Assembly (NCBI GenBank): GCA_016803235.1
Contig: JADCLI010000007.1
Location: forward strand, 84,923-148,922
DNA from: Pimelobacter simplex
Lineage (GTDB): Bacteria; Actinomycetota; Actinomycetes; Propionibacteriales; Nocardioidaceae
DNA length: 64,000 bases
Reading direction: 5' to 3'
In this document: in pieces, positions 29,127-37,386 of the stretch
Layout of the letters: each line of letters opens with the position of its first letter
Numbering within the stretch: the stretch's first letter is position 1
The notes under the pieces: model-generated
Databases searched by the model: none
What the model was told of the DNA's origin: nothing
The model's input: the letters and a program-made list of their open reading frames with translations, nothing else
Program-made: the position numbers and the translations under genes

Positions 29127-31099
29127 GGCCTTCCTCCGATGAGGGCCGGCGCCCGCAGGAGGGCCTCCGGTACGGCGAACGCGTCGACCAGCTCGCGCGC
29201 GACCGGGCGCACGCGACGGCACAGGTCCGCGACCTCGCGGGTGATCGCCTTCGAGCGCTGGATGGTGAGCCGGCCGTGCTCGATGAACCAGGCCCGGTCG
29301 GCCTCGATCCCGGACAGCGCGTGCAGGTCGCAGAGCAGGTTGAGGACGAGCCGCAGGTCGCCGTACTCCTCGGGCACGGACGCGACCTTCGCGACGAAGG
29401 CCTCCAGCACCAGCCGCTCGACGTGCGCGCGGGCCGCGGCGATGACGTGGTCCTGCACGCGGGAGAAGACCTCGCCGGGGTTCAGCCCCGCGTCGACGCC
29501 ACGCTTGAGCCGCCGGGCGACCCCGCCGATCAGGTGCTCCTCGCGGAAGCGGTACATCGCCAGGTGGTAGTTGGGGTCGCGCAGCCCGCTGTCGGTGTGC
29601 CAGTCGTCGCTGCCCCCGGGCAAGGCGTCGCGGATCTGCTCGAAGAGCCGGTGCACGCGGGTGCGCTCGAGGACGGTCTCGACGGCCAGGCCGGCCACGA
29701 AGCGGACCATGCCGAGCTGGTCGAGGTCGGAGAAGTCGCTGGCGTAGTCGGTCAGCAGGCCCTTGCCGACCAGCTGCAGCAGCACGTGGTTGTCGCCCTC
29801 GAAGGTGGTGAAGACGTCGGTGTCGGCCTTGAGGGCGGCGAACCGGTTGACCGCGAGGTAGCCCGCGCCGCCGCAGGCCTCGCGGCACTCCTGGATGGTG
29901 TCGGTCGCGTGCCAGGTCGCCAGCGCCTTCGTGCCGGCCGCGCGGGACTCCAGCAGCCTGCGGGTCTCCTCGTCGTCGCGGATGCCGGAGAACACGTCGT
30001 GCAGCTCCCCGGCGAGCACCTCCTGCGCGAAGTGCAGTGCATAGGTCCGCGCCAGCCGCGGGAACAGCCGCCGCTGGTGCAGGCCGTAGTCGAGCAGCAG
30101 CTGCTCGGCGCCGGCCTCGTTGCCGGTCTCGAACTGGCGCCGCTGCAGGCCGTAGCGGACCGCGATCGTCAGCGCCGACTTCGACGCGCTGACCCCGGCC
30201 GCACCGACCGAGACCCGGCCCTGGACCAGCGTGCCCAGCATCGTGAAGAACCGCCGGCCCGGGCTCTCGATCTCGCTGACGTAGGTCCCGTCCTCGGTGA
30301 CGTCGGCGAACCGGTTGAGCAGCGCCTCGCGCGGCACCCGCACGCCGTCGAACCAGATCCGTCCGTTGTCGACGCCGTTGAGGCCCATCTTGGCGCCGTC
30401 GTCCTCGATCCGGACGCCGGGCAGGGGCGCGCCGTCCTCGTCGCGCAGCGGTACGACGAGCGCGTGCACGCCGTGCCCCTCGCCGGCCACCTCCAGCTGG
30501 GCGAACACCACCGCCACCCGCGCGTGCCGTGCCGCGTTGCCGATGTAGTCCTTGCCGGCCTCCTCGCTCGTGGTCGTGACCACGAACTCGGACGTCGTGG
30601 GGTCGTAGGCCGCGACCGTGCCCAGCGCCTGCACGTTGCTGCCGTGTCCGGTCTCGGTCATCGCGAAGCAGCCGAGCAGCCGGCCGCTGACGACGTCGGC
30701 GAGGTACGCGTCGTGGTGGCGCTGGGTGCCGAGCTGCAGGATCGCGCCGCCGAAGAGGCCGAACTGCACCCCGACCTTCACGAGCACCGACAGGTCGCCG
30801 TACGCCAGGGACTCGAACGCGGCGATCGAGGCGCCGATGTCGCCGCCCCCGCCGTACTCCTTCGGGAAGCCCATCCCCGCGGCGCCCGTCCCCGCGATCT
30901 CCAGCACCACGTCCTTGACGCGCTCGCGGAACTCCTCGCGGGGCATCGTCTCGGCGTCCTCCAGCACGCAGGCGTACGTCGGCAGCAGCTCGCGCACCGT
31001 GCGGCGCACGTCGGCGTACCTCCCGTCGAGCAGCGCGGTCAGCGCCGGGACGTCGACGGTCAGCTCCGGCGGCGCGGTGGCAGTGGTCTCCTCGGCCAT
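29123..31099 (-). CDS. Acyl-CoA oxidase/dehydrogenase family flavoprotein
   Basis: This 658-residue protein is longer than a standard acyl-CoA dehydrogenase (~380 residues) and matches the acyl-CoA oxidase layout. Residues ~90-330 hold the FAD core (MGFPKEYGGGG, CFAMTETGHGSN, KMGLNGVDNGRIWFDGVRVP). Then come QEVLAGELHD, ECREACGGAGYLAVNR and TTFEGDNHVLLQL, the last holding the conserved Glu of the oxidase active site, and a C-terminal helical domain to 658. It should introduce a trans-2 double bond in an acyl-CoA. It heads the operon with the methyltransferase and tetR. A TAGGTT -10 box lies 6 nt before the ATG. Confidence 0.9.
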   Translation of the reverse strand: MAEETTATAPPELTVDVPALTALLDGRYADVRRTVRELLPTYACVLEDAETMPREEFRERVKDVVLEIAGTGAAGMGFPKEYGGGGDIGASIAAFESLAYGDLSVLVKVGVQFGLFGGAILQLGTQRHHDAYLADVVSGRLLGCFAMTETGHGSNVQALGTVAAYDPTTSEFVVTTTSEEAGKDYIGNAARHARVAVVFAQLEVAGEGHGVHALVVPLRDEDGAPLPGVRIEDDGAKMGLNGVDNGRIWFDGVRVPREALLNRFADVTEDGTYVSEIESPGRRFFTMLGTLVQGRVSVGAAGVSASKSALTIAVRYGLQRRQFETGNEAGAEQLLLDYGLHQRRLFPRLARTYALHFAQEVLAGELHDVFSGIRDDEETRRLLESRAAGTKALATWHATDTIQECREACGGAGYLAVNRFAALKADTDVFTTFEGDNHVLLQLVGKGLLTDYASDFSDLDQLGMVRFVAGLAVETVLERTRVHRLFEQIRDALPGGSDDWHTDSGLRDPNYHLAMYRFREEHLIGGVARRLKRGVDAGLNPGEVFSRVQDHVIAAARAHVERLVLEAFVAKVASVPEEYGDLRLVLNLLCDLHALSGIEADRAWFIEHGRLTIQRSKAITREVADLCRRVRPVARELVDAFAVPEALLRAPALIGGRP

Positions 31100-31105
31100 G
31101 GGGCG

Positions 31106-31111
31106 AACCTA
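31106..31111 (-). promoter_or_regulatory. -10 box TAGGTT, leaderless-type
   Basis: TAGGTT ends 6 nt before the ATG at 31099. It would drive the acyl-CoA oxidase-methyltransferase-tetR operon. No operator-like palindrome overlaps it. Confidence 0.5.
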
Positions 31112-31123
31112 GGGCATGCGCGG

Positions 31124-32353
31124 TCAGGGCCGCGCGAAGAAGTCCGGCGAGCGCCAGTAGTCGATCGACTCCAGGCTGACCGGGCGACCGGTGCGCGGGG
31201 CGTGGAGGACCTGACCGTCGCCGGCGTAGAGCGCGACGTGGAAGATCGCACCCGGGCCGCCGTCGGACCAGAACACGAGGTCGCCGGGCCGGAGCTGGGC
31301 GCGGGCGATCGGGGTGGACTGCTCGTACTGGGCGACCGAGTAGTGCGGCAGGGCCTTCCCGCCGGCCGCCCATGCCCTCGCGACCAGGCCCGAGCAGTCC
31401 CAGGCGTCCGGCCCCGCGGCGCCCCACCGGTAGGGCTCGCCGAGCTGGGCGCGGGCGAAGGCGAGGGCGGCCTGGGCGCCGTCGGCGGGCGCGGCCGGGG
31501 TCGGGTCGGCCGCGGGGGGCGGCGGCGCGGGCTTCCCGGCGTCCTCGGCCTCGTTCGCCGCCTTGGCCTCGGCGCCCGCCTTCGCGGCGGCCTCGGCGTC
31601 GACCGCGGCCTGGTGTTCCCGGGCGACGGCGACACTGACGCCCTGGAGCCGGGCGAGCCGCTTCACCAGCCGGGTACGTCGGCCCTCGACCCGCGCGCTG
31701 AGCGTCTCCGCCTCCGCGACCGCTGCCCGGGCCCGGTCCCGCGCGGTGCGAGCGTCGGCGAGCGTCCGCTCCGCCTCGGCCGACGCGGCACTGGCGGCAT
31801 CGGCCGCCGCGGTGGCGGCATCGGCCGCCGCGAGGTAGTCGTCGCGCCGCTGGTCGAACAGCGCCTGGACGTGCTCGCTCGCGGAGCTCTGCTCGAGGAG
31901 GGCGTCGACGCCGTCGGCGTCGACGACCGCCTCGACGAGGGACAGCTCGAGACCCATGCCCTGGGCGGTGATGACGGCGTCGCGGAAGGCGTCCTCGTGC
32001 GTCGCCAGCACCTGGTCGGCGAGGTCGGACTCGGCGCTCGCCTGCCGGGCGGCGGCCCGGGCGTTGCCCGCGGCCCACCGGGCCCCGTTCCAGGCCTCGG
32101 TCGCCTTCGCGGCTCGGACCGTGGCGGCGTCGAGCGTGGCGGCGGCGCCGGCCAGCCGCTGCTGGATCGCCGCGACCTCACCCTCGGCGACGCCGACCCG
32201 GTCCCGGGCGGCCCGCACGTCCGCGGCGCTCGGTGCCCCCGCACCGCCCGGGACCGCCGGGTCGGCCGGCGGGTCCGCCTGCGCTGCGGGGATGCAGACC
32301 ACCGCCGTCAGGACGAGGGCGGCCAGGCCGGTACCGAGGCTGGGAGAACGCAC
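31124..32353 (-). CDS. NlpC/P60 cell-wall endopeptidase with N-terminal coiled coil
   Basis: This ~409-residue secreted peptidoglycan hydrolase has a signal peptide (LAALVLTAVVCIPAAQA). An Ala-rich coiled coil of ~230 residues and a Pro/Ala linker follow. The NlpC/P60 domain has catalytic Cys in DAWDCSGLVARAW near residue 318 and His in FHVALYAGDGQVLHAP near 371. Members of this type (RipA-like) cut between D-Glu and meso-DAP and are often held off by the coiled coil. I prefer the GTG at 32353 to the GTG at 32362 because the latter overlaps a TACCGT -10 box placed 7 nt before 32353. Confidence 0.9.
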   Translation of the reverse strand: MRSPSLGTGLAALVLTAVVCIPAAQADPPADPAVPGGAGAPSAADVRAARDRVGVAEGEVAAIQQRLAGAAATLDAATVRAAKATEAWNGARWAAGNARAAARQASAESDLADQVLATHEDAFRDAVITAQGMGLELSLVEAVVDADGVDALLEQSSASEHVQALFDQRRDDYLAAADAATAAADAASAASAEAERTLADARTARDRARAAVAEAETLSARVEGRRTRLVKRLARLQGVSVAVAREHQAAVDAEAAAKAGAEAKAANEAEDAGKPAPPPPAADPTPAAPADGAQAALAFARAQLGEPYRWGAAGPDAWDCSGLVARAWAAGGKALPHYSVAQYEQSTPIARAQLRPGDLVFWSDGGPGAIFHVALYAGDGQVLHAPRTGRPVSLESIDYWRSPDFFARP

Positions 32354-32360
32354 TCGCGCC

Positions 32361-32366
32361 ACGGTA
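32361..32366 (-). promoter_or_regulatory. -10 box TACCGT, leaderless-type
   Basis: TACCGT ends 7 nt before the GTG at 32353. The in-frame GTG at 32362 lies inside this box, which argues that it is not the real start. Confidence 0.4.
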
Positions 32367-32414
32367 GTGCGCTTTCGTCACACAGGAAACAAAAACCTCA
32401 AAAATCTCACACCC

Positions 32415-32448
32415 CACCGGCGTGTCGTGTTGACGAACTACACCGGTG
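32415..32448 (-). terminator. Hairpin with downstream T-rich stretch after PAP2 gene
   Basis: Read leftward, CACCGGTGT pairs imperfectly with ACACGCCGGTG. About 9 nt beyond the stem are TTTTT and a second TTTTT within the AT-rich stretch 32389-32406, which stands out in this GC-rich window. It probably ends the thiamine transporter/PAP2 transcript before the NlpC gene. Confidence 0.5.
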
Positions 32449-32478
32449 TCATTCGGTCCGGGCGGTCCGCCGGCGCCC

Positions 32479-33564
32479 TCAGTCGACCTCGATCGGCACC
32501 TTGGAGGTGGTGGTGGTCGGGTGCGAGTGCAGTCGTCTGTCGAACTTCTGCCCGCTGGCGATTCCGCCGACGTAGAAGGACACGATCGCGATCGCGATGC
32601 CGGCGATGTCGTCGGCGACGTAGTGCCAGCCGAAGTACAGCGTGGCGACCACGGTCAGCGCGAAGTTCACCCAGAAGATCCACTTGAGGACCTTCGAGCG
32701 CAGCGTGTACTGGACCATGAGCGCGAAGAGCAGGGTGATCGCGCAGTGCAGGCTGGCGAACCCGGCGATGGAGTTGACCGACTCCGTGGCGCCGCCGTAC
32801 AGCACGTTCCCGCGGGCCCGCACGATCGAGTTCATCAGGTCGGTCGTCCCGGTGTGCGCGAGACCGCCGGCGCCGTAGTACTCGGAGGTGTAGGCGATGC
32901 CCGGGCCCAGCGTCGGCAGCAGGTAGTAGGACAGCGTGCCGAGGGACCACGCCAGGCACTGCGAGGTCACGAACCAGTAGCCGAAGGACATGTTGCGCGA
33001 CCACACCAGCCAGGCCGTGAGCGCGAGCGGCACCAACGGCAGGAAGGTCAGGTAGATCGGCGACAGGACGTACGCCGTCAGCTGGGTGCCGAAGACCGCG
33101 TGCAGCACGTCGCTCGGGTCGTGGCCGAAGAACATGACCCGGTCCAGGATGTGCAGCTCGCGGTCGTAGGACAGCGCCCGGACCTCGCCCGGGGCGGCGT
33201 TCGGGTCGGAGCGCACGAACGGCAGGAACGACTTGAGGTTCCGGTAGCTGACGTAGGTCAGGTAGAAGCTGATGACACCGATCGAGACCAGCGTCGCGCG
33301 CTCTTTGGACCAGTGCGTGCGCAGGCGCTCCTTGACCACCGGCACCACGCGGCTGGGCCGGCCGTGGGCCTTCCACAGCGCCAGCGGCAGCAGGTCGAGG
33401 AGGAGGGCACCGAGCAGCAGGAGCGGGAGCCGGATGTACGACGGGCCGAGGAAGCTGCCCTCCGGGTCGAGGAGGCGGCGATCGAGCTTCCACGCGGTGA
33501 AGGCCGCGAGGCCCAGCATGAGCGCGGCCGTGCCGATGAGGAGGGTGTAGGCGCGGCGGTACAC
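32479..33564 (-). CDS. PAP2-superfamily membrane phosphatase / inositol phosphotransferase-like
   Basis: This 361-residue integral membrane protein has about eight helices. The C-terminal PAP2 catalytic core is visible as SIAGFASLHCAITLLF (phosphate-binding and catalytic His) and FGWHYVADDIAGIAIA (second His and Asp). It resembles the PAP2_3 group that includes inositol phosphorylceramide synthase-like enzymes, so it could be a lipid phosphatase or a phospho-head-group transferase. The GTG at 33564 has a TAGGAT -10 box 7 nt upstream whose TAG is the stop of thiQ. The link with the thiamine genes is probably just proximity. Confidence 0.85.
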   Translation of the reverse strand: MYRRAYTLLIGTAALMLGLAAFTAWKLDRRLLDPEGSFLGPSYIRLPLLLLGALLLDLLPLALWKAHGRPSRVVPVVKERLRTHWSKERATLVSIGVISFYLTYVSYRNLKSFLPFVRSDPNAAPGEVRALSYDRELHILDRVMFFGHDPSDVLHAVFGTQLTAYVLSPIYLTFLPLVPLALTAWLVWSRNMSFGYWFVTSQCLAWSLGTLSYYLLPTLGPGIAYTSEYYGAGGLAHTGTTDLMNSIVRARGNVLYGGATESVNSIAGFASLHCAITLLFALMVQYTLRSKVLKWIFWVNFALTVVATLYFGWHYVADDIAGIAIAIVSFYVGGIASGQKFDRRLHSHPTTTTSKVPIEVD

Positions 33565-33571
33565 CCGAGGG

Positions 33572-33577
33572 ATCCTA
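33572..33577 (-). promoter_or_regulatory. -10 box TAGGAT built on the thiQ stop codon
   Basis: TAGGAT ends 7 nt before the GTG at 33564. Its TAG is the stop codon of thiQ (33575-33577). Confidence 0.5.
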
Positions 33578-34591
33578 CGGTGCACTCCCAGCGGGCTCGG
33601 TCGCAGTGTCGGGCAGGAACGCGACGGCGTGCTCTGCGACACGTACGCCGACGCGCTGGCCCGGCTCCGCGATCCAACCGGGCACGCCGACGGCGTCCAG
33701 GTCGCCGACGCCGTCGACGGCGACCACGAGCCGGCTGGCGTCCGGGGTCGGGCGGAAGGTGCGGACGGTGCCGGGAAGCCCGTCGGTGGGGTCCGGGCCG
33801 ACGAGCAGCGCGGAGGGGCGCAGGGCCACCGGACCCGTGGACCGTCCCAGCAGGACGCTCGCCACCCGGGGGTCGAGCACCCGCGAGCAGCCGAGGAAGA
33901 GTGCGGTGTCGGCGTCGGCAGGATGCGCCCAGACGGCACCGGTGGCGCCCTCCTGGACGATCCGTCCGGCCCGCATCACGGCCAGCCGGTCGGCGATCGC
34001 GAAGGCCTCGTCCTGGTCGTGCGTGACGAGCAGGGCCGTCGTACCCGACTCGGTGAGGATGCGCCTCAGGTCGGCGGCGAGCCGACCGCGCAGGCCGGCG
34101 TCGAGCGCGCTCAGGGGCTCGTCGAGCAGCAGCAGCCGGGGCCGGGCGGCCAGGGACCGGGCCAGGGCGACCCGCTGCCGCTCGCCGCCGGACAGGGTGC
34201 GGGGCAGCCGGTCGGCGTACCCGCGCAGTCCGACGAGCCCGAGCAGGTCGTCGACCTCGGCGCGGACGGTCGCGCGGGAGGCGCCCTGCAGGCGGCGGGC
34301 GTAGCCGACGTTGCGAGCGACGGTGAGGTGGTCGAAGAGCTGGCCGTCCTGGAACATCAGCGCGAACCCGCGCCGGTGCGTGGGCACGCCGGCGAGGTCG
34401 GCGCCGTCCCAGGCGATCCGGCCGGCGGACAGCGGCTCGAGGCCGGCGACCGCGCGCAGCAGCGTGGACTTCCCGCAGCCGGACGGTCCGAGGACCCCGA
34501 GCACGTGACCGTCCTCGACGCTCAGGTCGACGGCGTCGACCGCCACGGCCCCGTCGAAGGCGACGCTCACTCCTTGCAGCTCCAGGCTCAC
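33575..34591 (-). CDS. thiQ: Thiamine ABC transporter ATP-binding protein
   Basis: This is a 338-residue ATPase. Walker A is GPSGCGKSTLL near residue 34, followed by the signature LSGGERQRVALARSL, Walker B LLLLDEPLSALD and the switch His in LLVTHDQDEAF. After ~230 residues there is a TOBE-like C-terminal regulatory domain (GPVALRPSALLVG). The GTG at 34591 overlaps the permease stop (GTGA). Assignment to thiamine rests on the operon with a ThiB-like binding protein and the upstream TPP riboswitch. Confidence 0.9.
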   Translation of the reverse strand: MSLELQGVSVAFDGAVAVDAVDLSVEDGHVLGVLGPSGCGKSTLLRAVAGLEPLSAGRIAWDGADLAGVPTHRRGFALMFQDGQLFDHLTVARNVGYARRLQGASRATVRAEVDDLLGLVGLRGYADRLPRTLSGGERQRVALARSLAARPRLLLLDEPLSALDAGLRGRLAADLRRILTESGTTALLVTHDQDEAFAIADRLAVMRAGRIVQEGATGAVWAHPADADTALFLGCSRVLDPRVASVLLGRSTGPVALRPSALLVGPDPTDGLPGTVRTFRPTPDASRLVVAVDGVGDLDAVGVPGWIAEPGQRVGVRVAEHAVAFLPDTATEPAGSAP

Positions 34592-36219
34592 CACGACCCC
34601 ACTCCCGGCACACGCAGCCGCTCGACGACGAGGATGACACCGGCGGTCACGGCGGCGAGCACCACCGACGCCGCCATGGCGGTGCCGTAGTTGAGGGCGC
34701 CCGGGTGCCCGAGCAGCCGGTAGATCACGACCGGCAGGGTCGGCTCGGCGGGCCGCACGATGAACGACGTCGCACCGAACTCCCCCAGCGACACGGCGAA
34801 CGCGAAGCCCGCGGCGGCCAGCAGCGGGCGCCACACGACCGCCAGGTCGACGCTCAGCAGGGTGCGCAGCGGGCCGGCGCCGAGCGACGCGGCGGCCTGG
34901 CGCTGGCGATCGTCGATCCCGGCGAGGACCGGGACGAGCGTGCGTACGACGAGCGGCAGCGCCACCAGGGCCTGGGCGATCGGGACCAGCAGCGGGCTCG
35001 CGCGCAGGTCGAGCGGCGGCTGGTCGAGCGCGATCAGGAAGCCGAAGCCGAGGGTCACGGCGGACACGCCGAGGGGCAGCATGAAGAAGCCGTCGAGCAC
35101 TGCCCGCGCGCGCCTTCCCGCTCTGCTGCGGACCTTGCGGGTCACCACGAACGCGACGACCAGGCCGAGCGACAGTGACATCCAGGTCGCGTCGACCGCG
35201 ATCCGCAGGCTCGCGCCGAGCGCGTCGGTGACCGACACCTGCAGCAGGCCCTCGGCCGAGCCGCCGAGGGCGCGGTAGTACGCGAGCGTCCACGCGCCGT
35301 CGCGTCGTAGCGAGCCGACGGCGAGGGCGAGGACGGGCAGCGCCACGAGGCCAAGGGTGAGCACGGTGACCGCGAGGGCCGGGAGGTCGCGCGGGCGGGG
35401 CCGGGTCGGAGCGGCGGCGACCCGGCGCACCGTCGGGTCGGGTACGGCGCGCAGCCGGCCGACCACGACCAGCAGCGCCACGACCGCCAGCATCTGCACG
35501 AGCGAGAGCGCGGCGGCGGCCGGCAGGTCGAGCAGGTCGGCGGTGAGCAGGTAGATCTCGGTCTCGACCGACGAGTACCGCACCCCGCCCAGGACCAGGA
35601 CCACGCCGAAGGCCGTCGCGCAGAAGAGGAAGACGACGCTCGCCGCGGAGACGACGGCCGGTCGCAGGGCGGGGAGGGTGACGGTCCGGAACACCTGCGC
35701 CGGCGTGGCGCCGAGCGCGGCCGCGGCCTCCGCGGGCCGGCGGTCCAGGCCCTCCCAGGCCACGCCGACCGTGCGGATCACGACGGCCACGTTGAAGAAG
35801 ACGAGGCCGACCAGGATCGCGGTCGGCGTCCCGTCGAGGTCGAGGAAGCCGAGCGGCCCCGACGACGAGATCAGCTCACGCACCGCGAGGCCGACGACCA
35901 CGGTGGGCAGCACGAACGGGACGAGCAGCGCCGTGCGGATCACGGCACGGCCGGGGAAGCGCAGCCGGTGCAGGACGTAGGCGGCCGGCAGCCCGAGCAG
36001 GACCGCGAGTGTGGTCGCCACGGTGCTCGTCCACACCGTGAACCACAGCACCCGCAGCGTGCGGGGGCGGCGGAGCACGTCGAGCACGGCGCCGGGGTCG
36101 AAGGAGCCCTCCGGCCACACGCCGCGGTGCAGCATCGCGCCGACCGGCAGCACGAAGAAGACGGCGACGACGGCGACCGGGACCGCGGCGAGCGATCCCA
36201 GCGCCAGCCGTCGGGTCAT
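34588..36219 (-). CDS. thiP: Thiamine ABC transporter permease (fused two-domain)
   Basis: This 543-residue membrane protein has two BinDPT-type permease halves of about six helices each. Each half has an EAA loop contacting the ATPase: AEAAAALGATPAQVFRTVTLPALRP in the first, and RQAAASLGAGPLRTLLSVDLAVVWRP in the second. The two-domain layout is characteristic of ThiP and related Fe/thiamine permeases. It overlaps the binding-protein gene (ATGA) and the ATPase gene (GTGA) by 4 nt each. Confidence 0.9.
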   Translation of the reverse strand: MTRRLALGSLAAVPVAVVAVFFVLPVGAMLHRGVWPEGSFDPGAVLDVLRRPRTLRVLWFTVWTSTVATTLAVLLGLPAAYVLHRLRFPGRAVIRTALLVPFVLPTVVVGLAVRELISSSGPLGFLDLDGTPTAILVGLVFFNVAVVIRTVGVAWEGLDRRPAEAAAALGATPAQVFRTVTLPALRPAVVSAASVVFLFCATAFGVVLVLGGVRYSSVETEIYLLTADLLDLPAAAALSLVQMLAVVALLVVVGRLRAVPDPTVRRVAAAPTRPRPRDLPALAVTVLTLGLVALPVLALAVGSLRRDGAWTLAYYRALGGSAEGLLQVSVTDALGASLRIAVDATWMSLSLGLVVAFVVTRKVRSRAGRRARAVLDGFFMLPLGVSAVTLGFGFLIALDQPPLDLRASPLLVPIAQALVALPLVVRTLVPVLAGIDDRQRQAAASLGAGPLRTLLSVDLAVVWRPLLAAAGFAFAVSLGEFGATSFIVRPAEPTLPVVIYRLLGHPGALNYGTAMAASVVLAAVTAGVILVVERLRVPGVGSW

Positions 36220-37280
36220 CGCGACACGATCTCCGTCCACTGCTCCAGCCACGCCTTGCGCTGCTCGGTGATCTCGGCGGGTGCGACCTGCTCGGTCGAC
36301 TCCGGCCGCTCGGCGAAGCTCGCCCAGTCGGCCGGCAGCTCGACGCCGGCGTCGACCGGGAAGACGTACATCGACTCGGGCAGCGCCGCCTGGACCTCGG
36401 GCGAGAGCAGCCAGTCGATCACAGCGCGCGCGCCGGCGGTGTTGGTCGTGTCGCCGTCCAGCACGCCGGCGTACTCGACCTGCTCGAAGCAGCCGTCCAG
36501 CAGCGCGCTGGTCGTGGTCGCCTCGCCCGCCGCGTCCAGCGTGAACGCGGGCGAGGAGTCGTAGGACACCACGATCGGCCGGTCGCCGCCGGAGAAGGTG
36601 AAGTCGGTGAAGTAGGCGTCGGACCACCCCTTGACGACCTTGGCGCCGTTGTCGACGAGCCCGGTCCAGTACGACGCCCAGTCGTCGCCGTACCTCGCGA
36701 TCGTGGCCAGCAGGAAGGCCAGGCCGGGTGAGCTGGTGCTGGCGCCGGGGATGACGAAGAGGTCCTCGTAGGCGGGCTTGGTGAGGTCGTCGAGCGTCGT
36801 GGGCGCGGGGATGCCCTTCGCGGCGAACCAGGCGTCGTCGACGTTGACGCACACATTGCCGGTGTCGACGGGCGTGAGCGCGTCGTCGTCGTCACCGTCG
36901 AGCTCGTAGGCCTCGGCGCCCTCCGGCAGCGCCGGGGCGTAGGACGCGAACACGCCCTCGTCGACCGCCCGCGTCGCGAAGGTGTTGTCGACGCCGAACA
37001 CCACGTCGCCGACCGGGTCGTCCTTGGTGAGCACGAGCTCGTTGGTGAGCGCGCCGGCGTCCTCGAGCTTGCTGATCGTGAGCCGGTAGCCGCTGTCCTC
37101 CTCGAAGGCCTCGACCAGCTCCTCGGGGATCGCGAACGACTCGTGGGTCACCAGGGTGACGCTCTTGTCGTCGCCCTCCTGGGTGTCGCTCTCGCTGCCG
37201 ATCAGCGAGCAGCCGCTCGCGAGGAGGGCGGTCGTGGAGAGGGCCACGAGGGTGCGGCCGGTGAGCGTGCGCGTGCGCAT
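36216..37280 (-). CDS. thiB: Thiamine ABC transporter substrate-binding lipoprotein
   Basis: This 354-residue lipoprotein has a signal peptide ending in the lipobox LASGC with lipid Cys24. The mature part has the ThiB pattern: VTLVTHESFAIPEELVEAFEEDSGY, DVVFGVDNTFATRAV, YEDLFVIPGASTSSPGLAFLL, and WSDAYFTDFTFSGGDRPIVVSYDSSPA. It should bind thiamine or its phosphates outside the membrane. The gene lies 5 nt after a TPP riboswitch aptamer, which gives strong functional support. Confidence 0.95.
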   Translation of the reverse strand: MRTRTLTGRTLVALSTTALLASGCSLIGSESDTQEGDDKSVTLVTHESFAIPEELVEAFEEDSGYRLTISKLEDAGALTNELVLTKDDPVGDVVFGVDNTFATRAVDEGVFASYAPALPEGAEAYELDGDDDDALTPVDTGNVCVNVDDAWFAAKGIPAPTTLDDLTKPAYEDLFVIPGASTSSPGLAFLLATIARYGDDWASYWTGLVDNGAKVVKGWSDAYFTDFTFSGGDRPIVVSYDSSPAFTLDAAGEATTTSALLDGCFEQVEYAGVLDGDTTNTAGARAVIDWLLSPEVQAALPESMYVFPVDAGVELPADWASFAERPESTEQVAPAEITEQRKAWLEQWTEIVSR

Positions 37281-37285
37281 CGGAT

Positions 37286-37373
37286 GACTCCCTTCGCCGG
37301 TGCTAACCGGATCAGGTTCGGAGGGTCTGCGGCCCGCGCCGCACTCTCAGCACCCGGGTGGTGCTCCCCTGTC
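37286..37373 (-). ncRNA. TPP riboswitch (THI box)
   Basis: Read leftward, the conserved aptamer elements appear in order: GACAGGGGAGC (P1/P2 start), GTGCTGAGAGTGCGG (the CUGAGA T-loop), GCAGACCCTCCGAACCTGATCCGG (ACCUGAU core), GTTAGCACCGGCGAAGGGA, and GTC closing P1. The last conserved GAAGGGAG also serves as the ribosome binding site of thiB, 7-8 nt before its ATG, so thiamine pyrophosphate binding would hide the site directly. There is no room for a separate terminator before the gene. Confidence 0.95.
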
Positions 37374-37386
37374 GGACGTGCTCAGT

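Noticed and set aside
32362-32478. A ydaO-type c-di-AMP riboswitch before the NlpC/P60 gene
   Set aside because: Such riboswitches are common before wall-hydrolase genes in actinobacteria, but the gap is only ~115 nt, is filled by a hairpin and an AT-rich stretch, and lacks the conserved motifs.
29276-32575. A 1099-codon open frame on the + strand
   Set aside because: It is a shadow of the acyl-CoA oxidase and NlpC/P60 genes on the other strand, with no recognisable protein features.
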